NCBI GenBank assembly: GCA_029856155.1
Contig: JAHQWL010000023.1
Coordinates: forward strand, 1-64,000
Source of the DNA: Promethearchaeia archaeon
Lineage (GTDB): Archaea; Asgardarchaeota; Lokiarchaeia; Sigyniarchaeales; SOKP01
Reading direction: 5' to 3'
Length of the DNA: 64,000 bases
Every line of letters begins with the position of its first letter. Positions within the stretch are counted from its first letter, which is position 1. Below, piece after piece: positions 33,779-42,819 of the stretch. The position numbers and the translations under genes were made by a program. Under the pieces are notes generated by a model that made no database searches, was not told the origin of the DNA, and saw only the letters and a list, made by a program, of their open reading frames with translations.

Positions 33779-33942
33779 ACTTAAATTATGGTGGGCTAGA
33801 AATTTATTAAGATTTTATCTAAAAAGAGTTAAATAATGAAGAAGAAAGAATTTTATGAAGGAATTATAAACTATAATTAGTAAGAAGGAAAAAATAAGAA
33901 TTAGAGATTATTCATTGTGTACTATCCCTCTGATGATGTACT

Positions 33943-34230
33943 ATGACTGAATTTTCTGTATCATTCTATCGCCCTTGGTTAGGAGGGATGAGTAAAAGAA
34001 CCTCTCTTATTAGACAATTTACTGCCGAACTTGCTAGAAATAGAATTGATAAAATAGATTTTCGATCTGTCAATGAAGAAGATTTCCGCAAGAAAATTGC
34101 TTCCATCACTTTTTATATGGTAAAGTATATGTCTACTATTAACATTAAACAAGGTGCTTATAATTCTCCAACAAATGTTTTATATGCGAATCTTCCTTCG
34201 GGAGATTATAGTAATGAATTTATAATTTAA
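33943..34230 (+). CDS. Unknown small protein
   Basis: 95 residues, basic first half (MSKRTSLIRQFTAELARNRI), a helical middle (EEDFRKKIASITFYMVKYM) and a polar end. No signal, membrane helix or metal motif. It lies alone between the SCP2 fragment and an intact SCP2 gene, in a region with other decayed DNA. I do not recognise a family, and the absence of a good ribosome-binding site leaves it doubtful; it could be a gene remnant. Confidence 0.35.
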   Translation: MTEFSVSFYRPWLGGMSKRTSLIRQFTAELARNRIDKIDFRSVNEEDFRKKIASITFYMVKYMSTINIKQGAYNSPTNVLYANLPSGDYSNEFII

Positions 34231-34435
34231 ATCATAAAAGTCTCCACACTTAATAACTTCTAAACTTCACATTTAGTAACTTTTAAATTTAGCGTATTTT
34301 ATCAGAATTACCAAATAATATAAATAAAACCTTTTTATATCATTATATCCTTTTAATATTGTTATTTATAGAATATTTTCTTAAATGATTTTCAAATAAA
34401 AAGAGGAAAATTATACAAAAAGGTTGAAAATTAAA

Positions 34436-34870
34436 ATGGTTGACGAATCATTATTGAAAGATATTAAGGCCGCTCAAGATGCGGGCGCATCTAGTGCATC
34501 ACCAGAGGATATGATGAAGGTTTTTGAATTCATTAAACAAATCTCTACAGAGAATGAAGATCTTAAGGAAGAATTAGAGGACATGGATATAGCAATTCAA
34601 ATGATAATTACGGATGCAGATAGGAAGCATTGGCTTACAGTAAAAGAAGGAAATTTAGATTTTGGCGAAGGGGATGTTGATAATCCTTCATTCACAATGT
34701 CTTCAACTTTAGAAGTTGGTGCAGGTATATTAATGGGAGAAGTAGATGCTACTAGTGCATATATGGCGGGAGATATCACTGTTGAAGGAAATCTTCAAGA
34801 TGCTATGGCCTTCCAAGAAATTATAGAGCTTGCTTTGGAAGCTTACGAAGATTTAGCAGAAGACATGTAA
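34436..34870 (+). CDS. SCP2 sterol-binding-domain protein
   Basis: 144 residues from the ATG at 34436 (a TTG four codons upstream is possible). SCP2 fold: IAIQMIITDADRKHWLTVKEGNLDFGEGDVDNPSFTMSS, then SAYMAGDITVEGNLQDAMAFQEI, the typical G-D/E-I-x-x-x-G-x-L segment, with an acidic helical tail. Likely binds a lipid or acyl ligand. The N-terminal ~45 residues are a helical, acidic extension. A truncated near-identical copy of its C-terminus lies at 33683-33778. Confidence 0.82.
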   Translation: MVDESLLKDIKAAQDAGASSASPEDMMKVFEFIKQISTENEDLKEELEDMDIAIQMIITDADRKHWLTVKEGNLDFGEGDVDNPSFTMSSTLEVGAGILMGEVDATSAYMAGDITVEGNLQDAMAFQEIIELALEAYEDLAEDM

Positions 34871-35161
34871 AAATAGAGGCAACCTACAAAACTTTCAAAG
34901 AATCTTTTCTTTTTTTTTATTAATTTTTTTATTTATAATTCAAATTTCTTTTTTTTTAAAAGTATTAGATAAAAACCACTTGAAAAGATAAGTTAACTGA
35001 AAATGAAACTAAGGAGTGTAATATACTCATAATATTTTCCCTTAAAACCACATTTTAAAAAATTTAATTAGCTAATTCAAAAAAATTAAATCATTGTATT
35101 TTTATTATTTGTTTGGAATAGATAGTCGACAAATTTTTTTATTAGGTGTAGTGCAATAAGA

Positions 35162-35779
35162 ATGGTTTTAGAACGCTTATACTCAGCAACGGATAATTTA
35201 ATTAATCAACAGTTCTATAAAGAGAAAAGTGACATAATTATTGGGAGAACCCCCGAAATTTCATTAAAGATTAGCAATTCAGGGCAAATAGTAAGGAAAT
35301 TTAAAGATCTATTTAATGAAAATCTACACTTATTCCTTGAGGGCAAATACTTAGAATTTCTTAAGCATTTTAAAAGAATAAAAGGGATGGATGAAAACTA
35401 TATTAGAGAAATTTATCAAGACCTTCAGCTTAAATTTGAAACATTAGAGGAAGCGGAAAATATTAATAGCGTTATTATATACTCGCTCGTTCTAAATTCT
35501 CTAATATCAAATATTAGAGATATTAATTTTGCAGAATCGATTAGAGAGGTAAAAAGACGAGTATTAAAAAAATTAAATATTCATGAAAACAAGATCCAAG
35601 AAGAGTTGGATAAGTTATTCATGAGAAATGATAACAACATTTCAATTTTATATAATATCTCTTATCTTGATACATTAGCAGAATCTTTCAATTATATGAA
35701 AGTTGCTCATATTTGTAAGATTCAAAAGAGTAAATTTATAAATCGAATTGTTAAGCTGATTATAACCTCAAATAAATAA
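35162..35779 (+). CDS. Unknown helical protein
   Basis: 205 residues, predicted almost fully alpha-helical (for example IVRKFKDLFNENLHLFLEGKYLEFL and EELDKLFMRNDNN). No signal peptide, membrane helix or recognisable motif. It is convergent with the N-formylglutamate amidohydrolase-like gene, 15 bases apart. I do not recognise a family. Confidence 0.6.
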   Translation: MVLERLYSATDNLINQQFYKEKSDIIIGRTPEISLKISNSGQIVRKFKDLFNENLHLFLEGKYLEFLKHFKRIKGMDENYIREIYQDLQLKFETLEEAENINSVIIYSLVLNSLISNIRDINFAESIREVKRRVLKKLNIHENKIQEELDKLFMRNDNNISILYNISYLDTLAESFNYMKVAHICKIQKSKFINRIVKLIITSNK

Positions 35780-35794
35780 GTTTGGCAAAGATCT

Positions 35795-36556
35795 TCAAAC
35801 ATTTTCAATGTTTTGATAAAAAATCTCAACAAGAGTAGTTAAAACAATTTCTCTTAAACTTATATCATATCTTCTTATCCTATCTGAGAATTCAAATTGA
35901 ATAGTTTTACTACTTGATGAATATTGGGATGCTCCATATTGTTTTGTTATATATCCTCCAGATAGTACGTATTCTCTTCTTCTAGGATGCCCTGGGGCAA
36001 TTGGTATTTCTAGCTCAAGAAATTTTTCTATGATTTTTCCACGTATGTTTTTATTCCAATCTCTTTTTGGAATTGATATAGAGAAAAGTGACTCCAAATT
36101 ATTAGTACCTAGGATTATTTCTACATCTCGAAATCCAGGTGGGCGATTATCTTTTTCAAATCCATGTATATCTAAAAGCAATGAACGTCCAAATTTACTT
36201 ATATTATAATTTACTAATTCTTGGATTTTTCTATGGTAAAACCTATAGATTTTTCTAGCAAGACTAGAATTTTGATTATAAGCCTCACTTTCATTACGAT
36301 TTAAATCAACTTTACTTCGCCGAACTTTTGAAATAATATAAGAGGGAATTTTTAATTCTGAAAATTCATTTTTAAATTTTAAGCTTATTAGTTCAATGAA
36401 TTCCTTAGAGAATTCTATAGTCCCTTTATCAATTCCAAAAACTCCTGTTGATCTTTGGGGAATATTCTCACATTCTAATATTCCACCGTGAGGCACAGAT
36501 ATAATTAATGGAATACTACCTTCTTCAAATTCTATATAATCTATTAGATCAGACAT
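35795..36556 (-). CDS. N-formylglutamate amidohydrolase-like protein
   Basis: 253 residues with the FGase family pattern: LIISVPHGGILE near the N-terminus (His metal ligand), SKVRRSKVDLNRNES (RxxxDLNR) and LLLDIHGFEKDNRPPGF (D-x-HG). These residues build the zinc site of N-formylglutamate deformylases and related peptidoglycan-type hydrolases. No histidine degradation genes lie nearby, so the substrate may differ. ATG start at 36556. The next gene upstream on the same strand begins beyond a 35-base gap. Confidence 0.78.
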   Translation of the reverse strand: MSDLIDYIEFEEGSIPLIISVPHGGILECENIPQRSTGVFGIDKGTIEFSKEFIELISLKFKNEFSELKIPSYIISKVRRSKVDLNRNESEAYNQNSSLARKIYRFYHRKIQELVNYNISKFGRSLLLDIHGFEKDNRPPGFRDVEIILGTNNLESLFSISIPKRDWNKNIRGKIIEKFLELEIPIAPGHPRRREYVLSGGYITKQYGASQYSSSSKTIQFEFSDRIRRYDISLREIVLTTLVEIFYQNIENV

Positions 36557-36591
36557 TCTATAAAATATAAATTTTAAAAATAAAAAATAAG

Positions 36592-37056
36592 TTAGATAAT
36601 TGGAGAGTTATGTAGAGTTAAATATCGAAGTATTATAAATACACTGATCCAAACACCGAAACCAATTATGCCAAATGTATAATAAGCAAATGCACTTTTT
36701 TCTTTTTCGAATGTTAGATATGCAAATAACCATGTTCCAAGGCCACCAATTGCGACTAGTAAAACATCTGTCGTCATATTCTGCAAACTGTCAGCTCGGT
36801 TTTCAAATTTTAATCCTAAATTAAGAAGAACCGTGTGCTCAATGATTTCCCAAATTACTGCACATACAACCGTAAGAATAAAAACAAGCAACAGTGAAAA
36901 GATTGGAATTCTTCCTTTTTTTTTTGGAATTGTGTAAAACAATGAAAATAATAAAAAAACTCCAATCCCGAAACAAATATGTCCTATAGAATAAAAATCA
37001 AACCAAGAAATCCCAACCTCATCAACTGTAGTGGCAATAAATCCATTAAATAACAT
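36592..37056 (-). CDS. Small multi-pass membrane protein (DUF2585/VanZ-like pattern)
   Basis: 154 residues with four or five membrane helices. Polar residues conserved-looking within the membrane: YSIGHICFGIG, VIWEIIEHTVL and KFENRADSLQNMTTDVLLVAIGG. The H/E/E and D residues in this order recall DUF2585 and VanZ-like membrane proteins, but the match is by pattern only. It may be co-transcribed with the amidohydrolase-like gene downstream (35 bases). Confidence 0.55.
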   Translation of the reverse strand: MLFNGFIATTVDEVGISWFDFYSIGHICFGIGVFLLFSLFYTIPKKKGRIPIFSLLLVFILTVVCAVIWEIIEHTVLLNLGLKFENRADSLQNMTTDVLLVAIGGLGTWLFAYLTFEKEKSAFAYYTFGIIGFGVWISVFIILRYLTLHNSPII

Positions 37057-37338
37057 AAAAGACTCCTTTTTCTTGTGTTATTTTTTTTAGAGTTTTAAAA
37101 TAATAATAAAAAAATGATAATAAATATTCATGTGAATTTAGAATTCAAGATCAAAATAGATCATAAAGATTGATTTATTTCACTCTGCAATGTTGCCTAA
37201 AACCAGTTAAAAATCAATTTTTTTTCACAAATTTTTATTAATTAGCATAATACTTAACGAATTATAAATTCTATTTAAAAGATATTAAATTATATTATAT
37301 CTGATTATTGAAAGTATTTGAATATAGGTAATCTCTAA

Positions 37339-38625
37339 TTGAAAGAAATTGCTTACATTGTTTATTATCATAAACATAACTTTTATAGTTTAAATGCTAT
37401 AGTGGGAGCACTTGAAACAGATGAAGTATTTGAAAGTATCGATTTTTATTTTATTCCCACACAAGATAAACTTAAAGAATCCATAGAAGAAGTTACTAAA
37501 AAATATAACAAAATAATGGTAGGAATATCATTTTATACAACTCAACTTTTCGAAACCCAAGATCTCGTTCGAATAATAAAAAGGAGATATAAAGAAAAAG
37601 TGCTCATAGTCGCAGGAGGGCCTCATCCAACGGGGGATCCTTTTGGAACTCTTAAAATGGGTGTTGATATAGTTGTTGTCGGTGAAGGTGAGGAAATTAT
37701 AATAGAACTCATGCAAAGAATAGTAAATAATGAGAAAATTGATGATATAAAAGGAATTGCTTATATAAATGAAAATAATCGATATACCTATACTGGAAAA
37801 AGAAATCTAGTTAATTTAGACAAATATCCCCCCTTTCCAATAAAAAATACTCGATTTGGAGCAATTGAAATAACAAGAGGCTGTCCCTATGTGTGTTACT
37901 TTTGTCAAACACCCTATATTTTAGGTACGAAACCTAGACATAGAAGCATAGAAATAATTTGTAGATTTGTGCAAGAATTAAAAAATTTTTATGAAGATCT
38001 GACAGATATACGATTCATTACTCCAAATGCTTTTTCATATGGTTCACAAGATGGAAAGAATTTAAATTTAGAAAAACTTGAAGATCTCCTTTTTAATATT
38101 AGAAAAATTCTCGGTAGTAAAGGAAGGATATTTTTAGGGACATTTCCGTCTGAAGTTCGCCCTGAACATGTAATAGAAGAAACTCTAAATTTAATCTTAA
38201 AATATGCTAATAACGATAATATCACTATTGGAGCGCAATCAGGTAGTCAAAAGTTATTGGATTCATGTCATAGAGACCATACTATTCAAGATATTTATAA
38301 TGCTGTAGATTTGACATTGAAAAGCAATTTAAAAATTAATGTGGACTTCATTTTTGGATTACCTGAAGAAAATGAAGAGGATATTAAATTAACAATTCAA
38401 ATGATGAAAGATTTAGCGACTAAAGGAGCAAGAATACATGCTCATTCATTTATTCCTTTACCTCAGACTCCCTATGCAAATGCAACTGTAAAAAAAATAA
38501 GGGATCTCTACAAAAAAGAAATTAAATTATTAACCTCAAAAGGATTTGCTTTTGGAGATTGGCAGAAACAAGAAAGATTAGCTATGAAGATAGCTAATTA
38601 TATGAAGAAAATAAATATAAAATAA
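37339..38625 (+). CDS. B12-binding-domain radical SAM protein (MJ1487-like)
   Basis: 428 residues: an N-terminal cobalamin-binding-like domain (residues ~1-150, with VAGGPHPTGDPFGTL and VVVGEGEEIIIEL) followed by a radical SAM domain with CPYVCYFCQTP (Cx3Cx2C) near residue 185 and a barrel region ENITIGAQSGSQ-like (here NITIGAQSGS). The layout and the TRGCPYVCYFCQTP block match the archaeal MJ1487-type B12-radical SAM family, of unknown substrate. TTG start at 37339. Convergent with the MutY-like gene, five bases apart. Confidence 0.82.
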   Translation: MKEIAYIVYYHKHNFYSLNAIVGALETDEVFESIDFYFIPTQDKLKESIEEVTKKYNKIMVGISFYTTQLFETQDLVRIIKRRYKEKVLIVAGGPHPTGDPFGTLKMGVDIVVVGEGEEIIIELMQRIVNNEKIDDIKGIAYINENNRYTYTGKRNLVNLDKYPPFPIKNTRFGAIEITRGCPYVCYFCQTPYILGTKPRHRSIEIICRFVQELKNFYEDLTDIRFITPNAFSYGSQDGKNLNLEKLEDLLFNIRKILGSKGRIFLGTFPSEVRPEHVIEETLNLILKYANNDNITIGAQSGSQKLLDSCHRDHTIQDIYNAVDLTLKSNLKINVDFIFGLPEENEEDIKLTIQMMKDLATKGARIHAHSFIPLPQTPYANATVKKIRDLYKKEIKLLTSKGFAFGDWQKQERLAMKIANYMKKINIK

Positions 38626-38630
38626 TGCTG

Positions 38631-39512
38631 TTATTTTACCAGTTTTACAATATCTTCCTTTATTTCAATGAAACCTTCTTTTTGTAATTGATTAAGTATC
38701 TTTTTTAATCTCTCAGAGTCATCAATTTTAATTTTTTTTTGGATTTCTTTAATTTTAATTGTTTTGTTATTAATTAACATTTTCAGAATCTTTCCTCTAA
38801 TTTGTCTTGATGATCCTTTAAATGGTGCTTGCTTTCGATAATGAGCACTTTTTTTATTCAATTCTGGGTGTGTTTTTTTAAGCATTACTCCATAATCCAT
38901 GAGAGCATAATACCATTTTCTAGGATTATTCTTATCAACAGTAAATCTTACAATTGGTAAAATTTCTTTATCATGAACATTAGTTTTTTTAGGAAAGAAA
39001 AAGTAAATATACACTCTTCTTACATTGGTCTCAATAAAGGCTGTAGGTTTATTGAAGGCAAATGTTATGATTGATGAAGCTGTATTATGACCTATTTGAG
39101 GAAAAGATTCCAATGTTTCTTTAGAGTTTGGAAGCTCTCCGTCATAATCTCTGACAACAATTTCTGCAATCTTTTTTAATGCTATAGCTCTTCTATTATA
39201 TCCTAAACCTTTCCATTCTCTAAGAATAACATCAAGTGGAGCTTGAGATAATGTTAAAAAGTCTGGAAATTTTTCTGTGAATTTCAAAAACTTTTCTGAT
39301 ACCCTCTCTGTTTGAGTTTGTTGAAGCATAATTTCTGAAACTAATACATTATAGGGAGTAGTATTTTCTCTGAAAGGAAATTTTCTCTTATGATTTATAA
39401 AGTATTCGTAAATATAGTTCTGAAATAAGTTAATGACTTCATATGTTAATCCTTTTTCTTTATATGATTTATAGAAGTCAGTAATGAATAAATTTTCATT
39501 AATTCTAGACAT
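38631..39512 (-). CDS. MutY/Nth-family DNA glycosylase without an iron-sulfur cluster
   Basis: 293 residues of HhH-GPD fold: FPFRENTTPYNVLVSEIMLQQTQTERV holds the MutY glutamate (SExMLQQTQ), then EWKGLGYNRRA, the hairpin LESFPQIGHNTASSI and IETNVRRVYI where MutY has a catalytic Asp (DGNV; here Glu). After the HhH domain the usual Cx6Cx2Cx5C cluster loop is absent: the chain passes from KKTHPELNKKSAHYRKQAPF directly into a C-terminal winged-helix-like segment. Likely a mismatch or lesion glycosylase of altered specificity. ATG 39512 used; a TTG precedes it by one codon. Confidence 0.8.
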   Translation of the reverse strand: MSRINENLFITDFYKSYKEKGLTYEVINLFQNYIYEYFINHKRKFPFRENTTPYNVLVSEIMLQQTQTERVSEKFLKFTEKFPDFLTLSQAPLDVILREWKGLGYNRRAIALKKIAEIVVRDYDGELPNSKETLESFPQIGHNTASSIITFAFNKPTAFIETNVRRVYIYFFFPKKTNVHDKEILPIVRFTVDKNNPRKWYYALMDYGVMLKKTHPELNKKSAHYRKQAPFKGSSRQIRGKILKMLINNKTIKIKEIQKKIKIDDSERLKKILNQLQKEGFIEIKEDIVKLVK

Positions 39513-39606
39513 CAAGAACCAACAAATGAATAGTAAGTTTGTTTAACTACTCATGGAAAAATAACTTATGGATTTTAAATTATAATTATTGCTAAACGTT
39601 TTATTT

Positions 39607-41511
39607 TTAATTAAGATCGAAAGCAAACACAGTAACTCCTCCCTCTATTCTTTTAAGGGTTAATGAATAACCCGAGCTATTAATAATATGAAGCATTGAT
39701 TTGTTTTCAAGCAAAATTGAACCAGAAAATGTTCTATAATTAAGCTCTTTTCCAATCTTTACCAAATAATTTAACAAAAATTTAGTTATTCCTAGATTTC
39801 TCCAATCTTTATCAACAACAAATGCTAATTCCGCAATAGAAGGCTGATACGCTTTGAAAAAAGCACCTAAAGCGATTATTTTATTCTCCCCATTCTCGCT
39901 AATCTCTGCTACCAAAATCATGTCAGTGGCGTAATCTATGTTCACCATTGGTTGCATTTTTCTATGCCTAAAATCTTTAATAGGGGTAAAAAATCTTAAA
40001 TATCTATCTCGCTCATCTAAGGAATAATGAAGTTCTTGAATCATCCTTTCATCCGTAGTTCTAACAGGACGAATTTTTATTGTTTTTCCATTTTTAAGCT
40101 TTAAAGAGGTTTCATACTTTTCAGGATAAATACTTATTCTTCCATCAATTGAAATGGGTAATTTCTGGTCTGAATACACGTACTTCCACTTTTTTGCATG
40201 TTCCAATAAACCTTCCCGAAAATCGGGATGAGCAATATTTATCATTTCGAGTACCCTTTCTCGAATACTTTTTCCATAAAGATATGCAATACCCCATTCA
40301 GTTACTATATAATGGATGTCTCCTCTTGTTATTACGACTCCAGATCCCGGTTGCAGGAAAGGAACTATTCTAGACACTAAAGTACCGTCCTTTAATTTCG
40401 CAGTAGAAGGTACAGTCATAATAGGTTTTCCATCTATAGCTCTTCCAGCACCTCTTACAAAGTCAACTTGTCCACCAATTCCGCTATAAAATCTGTGACC
40501 TAAGGAATCTGAATTTACTTGACCCGTCAAATCAACACTTAATGCGGCATTTATGGCTACTTGCTTTTTATTTTGACTTATTATATATGGATCATTTGTA
40601 TAATCACATGGATGAAACTCTACCATCGGATTATCATCAACAAAATTATACAATCTTTTTGAACCCATAACAAATGAACAAATAATCTTATCTTTATGCA
40701 AAGTCTTCTTCTTACAAGTTATTACACCATTTTCCACAAGATCCACAATCCCATCTGAAAAAACCTCGCTATGAACACCTAAGTCTCTCTTATCCAGTAA
40801 TTGTTTTGTGACTGCATTAGGAATCTCACCAATTCCCATTTGAATTGTTGATTCATCTTCAATTAAAGAGGCAACAAATTTAGCTATTCTATTGGAAATA
40901 TCGTCTAGCTCACCATAAGTAAATTCAATAATATCATGCTCACTTAACACAAAAGCATCAATATCATCCATATGAATAAATGAATCACCTAAAGTACGAG
41001 GCATTTTTGGATTTATCTCTGCTACAACTTTTTCAGCAGATTCAGCTATTGGTTTAACAATATCAACGTTAATTCCATAACTACAGAATCCATATCGGTC
41101 AGGCGGACTTACTTGGATTAGAGCTGTATCTACATGCATTTTTCCCGTGGTAAATAATTTTGGAATTTCAGAAAGAAGCATTGGAGTATAGTCTGCTTGT
41201 CCTATTTCCACATATTTGCGTAATGATTTTCCTATAAAAAAAGCGTTATGTCTAAATAAATCTTCTATACTACCAGCAGTTTCATAATAATCCAAATCAC
41301 TAAGGCTGAGGAAATGTAATATTTCTACATCCGGAAGTTTCAATCCAAGTTCAATTAATTTTTTAGTAAGATCAATAGGCTCAGCACATCCAGAATCGAT
41401 AAATATTCTATCTCCGGGGTTAATATAGTTTTTAATTGCATTATCAAATGAAACTTTTTTCTTACTATAATCTTCTAATGTGTCCGGGAGACTCTTGTTC
41501 GTATTTGACAA
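39607..41511 (-). CDS. Acetyl-CoA hydrolase/CoA-transferase fused to a GNAT domain
   Basis: 634 residues. Residues ~1-450 match acetyl-CoA hydrolase/4-hydroxybutyrate CoA-transferase enzymes: NPGDRIFIDSGCAEP, ALIQVSPPDRYGFCSYG, QMGIGEIPNAV, HSEVFSDGIVDL, GIGGQVDFVRGA and VTEWGIAYLYGKSIRER. Residues ~480-634 are a GNAT acetyltransferase (IRPVRTTDERMIQEL.. ELAFVVDKDWRNLGITKFLL, the acetyl-CoA loop weaker than Q/RxxGxG/A). Such fusions occur in bacteria and archaea; the GNAT part may sense or use acetyl-CoA made by the first domain. Start TTG with GGTGAT upstream. Confidence 0.88.
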   Translation of the reverse strand: MSNTNKSLPDTLEDYSKKKVSFDNAIKNYINPGDRIFIDSGCAEPIDLTKKLIELGLKLPDVEILHFLSLSDLDYYETAGSIEDLFRHNAFFIGKSLRKYVEIGQADYTPMLLSEIPKLFTTGKMHVDTALIQVSPPDRYGFCSYGINVDIVKPIAESAEKVVAEINPKMPRTLGDSFIHMDDIDAFVLSEHDIIEFTYGELDDISNRIAKFVASLIEDESTIQMGIGEIPNAVTKQLLDKRDLGVHSEVFSDGIVDLVENGVITCKKKTLHKDKIICSFVMGSKRLYNFVDDNPMVEFHPCDYTNDPYIISQNKKQVAINAALSVDLTGQVNSDSLGHRFYSGIGGQVDFVRGAGRAIDGKPIMTVPSTAKLKDGTLVSRIVPFLQPGSGVVITRGDIHYIVTEWGIAYLYGKSIRERVLEMINIAHPDFREGLLEHAKKWKYVYSDQKLPISIDGRISIYPEKYETSLKLKNGKTIKIRPVRTTDERMIQELHYSLDERDRYLRFFTPIKDFRHRKMQPMVNIDYATDMILVAEISENGENKIIALGAFFKAYQPSIAELAFVVDKDWRNLGITKFLLNYLVKIGKELNYRTFSGSILLENKSMLHIINSSGYSLTLKRIEGGVTVFAFDLN

Positions 41512-41682
41512 AAAATCACCTTTATATCTAGTACATACATTTAAAATAGTTCTTTTTGGATTTTAAATATAATTATGTTTTATGAGCGTAAATATAATGT
41601 TAAAGATAAATAATCAATAATAAATATTTAATTTCTTTTTAGAACTTATATTTCTATATTAAATGATTTTCTAAGATTTTAA

Positions 41683-42021
41683 ATGGGAAAAGATAAGGTT
41701 GATATTGAAGATTTAGAAGCATTCATTAATGGATTGAAAGATTCATTTGATACTTTAGAGAACATTGATCCAACACAAGCCAAGGGTTTCCAAGCACAAA
41801 TGGCAAAAGCTATTTCAGATTTAAGGTCTAAAAGAGCTGCAAAAATTGAACCTCTTCCAAAACATATAGGCCACTTTACAAAAGAAGATCTTAAAAACTA
41901 CTTATTAAAGGAGCTAGAGTCTTTACAAGATCTTTTAGATTCTTCTGATTATAATAGGAGAATAAAATTTGAATTAGTAAAAAAAATTGCTCTAATACGG
42001 GAGCAAGTAAATAATATGTAG
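41683..42021 (+). CDS. Unknown helical protein
   Basis: 112 residues, fully helical and charged (IEDLEAFINGLKDSFDTLENI; KNYLLKELESLQDLLDSSDYN). No motif recognised. It is 35 bases upstream of the TatD-family gene on the same strand, so the two are probably co-transcribed. Function unknown. Confidence 0.6.
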   Translation: MGKDKVDIEDLEAFINGLKDSFDTLENIDPTQAKGFQAQMAKAISDLRSKRAAKIEPLPKHIGHFTKEDLKNYLLKELESLQDLLDSSDYNRRIKFELVKKIALIREQVNNM

Positions 42022-42056
42022 ACTTTTTATTTTTTTAATATTAAGAGGTTTTGAAA

Positions 42057-42812
42057 ATGCTGATAGATGTACATTGTCATGCTAATCTCTATTTAGTTCT
42101 TGAGGAAATCATTAAAGATGCAAAAAATGTAGGAGTACAAAAGATAATCTCTGTAGGAATGAGTTTTATTAGTTTAGAAAGGATCTTAGAAATTTCAAAC
42201 AATTTTGATACAATTTATCCTGCTTTAGGTATCCACCCAGAAGAAGTGACGATGAATAAAAATATTGAGAATCAAATAGATTTAGTTATTAATTTAATTA
42301 AACAGAATAAAGAAAATATATGTGCCATTGGAGAAATCGGTTTGGATCATCACTTTATTAAAGAAAAAGAGCTATACCCACTTCAAAAAAAAATTTTTAA
42401 AAATATGCTTTCACTGGCCCAAGAATTAGATTTACCTGTTAATTTACATACAAAGGGAGCAGAAAAAATAGTTTTTGACATGTTACCATCATATAAAATT
42501 CCAAATATAAATATTCATTGGTATTCTGGTCCTGAAGATCTTCTGAATATAGGAATTGATAGAGGTTATTACTTCTCAATTACTCCTGCAATTAAATACT
42601 CTCCAGCAGTCAAAAAGACAGTAGAAAAGGTTGACAAAGAATTACTTTTACTTGAGAGTGATGGCCCAGTTAAATATTCGGGAAAAATCGGTACACCTGC
42701 AATGATTAGAGAAGTGTTAAATACAATCTCTAATATTAAAAAAATTGATCCTAAAGATTTAGAATTGCAGATTGAAGAAAACACTAAGAAAATTTTTCCT
42801 AAAATCTTTTGA
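42057..42812 (+). CDS. TatD-family metal-dependent hydrolase
   Basis: 251 residues of TIM-barrel TatD DNase-like protein: IDVHCHANL (HxH), ALGIHPEEV, GEIGLDHHF (Glu), NLHTKGA, NIHWYSG and LESDGPVKYSG (Asp) carry the metal ligands in order. The usual deoxyribonuclease or other phosphohydrolase activity is likely. Start taken at ATG 42057, about eight bases after AGAGGT; a TTG two codons upstream is less likely. Convergent with the mannonate dehydratase gene, seven bases apart. Confidence 0.88.
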   Translation: MLIDVHCHANLYLVLEEIIKDAKNVGVQKIISVGMSFISLERILEISNNFDTIYPALGIHPEEVTMNKNIENQIDLVINLIKQNKENICAIGEIGLDHHFIKEKELYPLQKKIFKNMLSLAQELDLPVNLHTKGAEKIVFDMLPSYKIPNINIHWYSGPEDLLNIGIDRGYYFSITPAIKYSPAVKKTVEKVDKELLLLESDGPVKYSGKIGTPAMIREVLNTISNIKKIDPKDLELQIEENTKKIFPKIF

Positions 42813-42819
42813 ATTTTCT

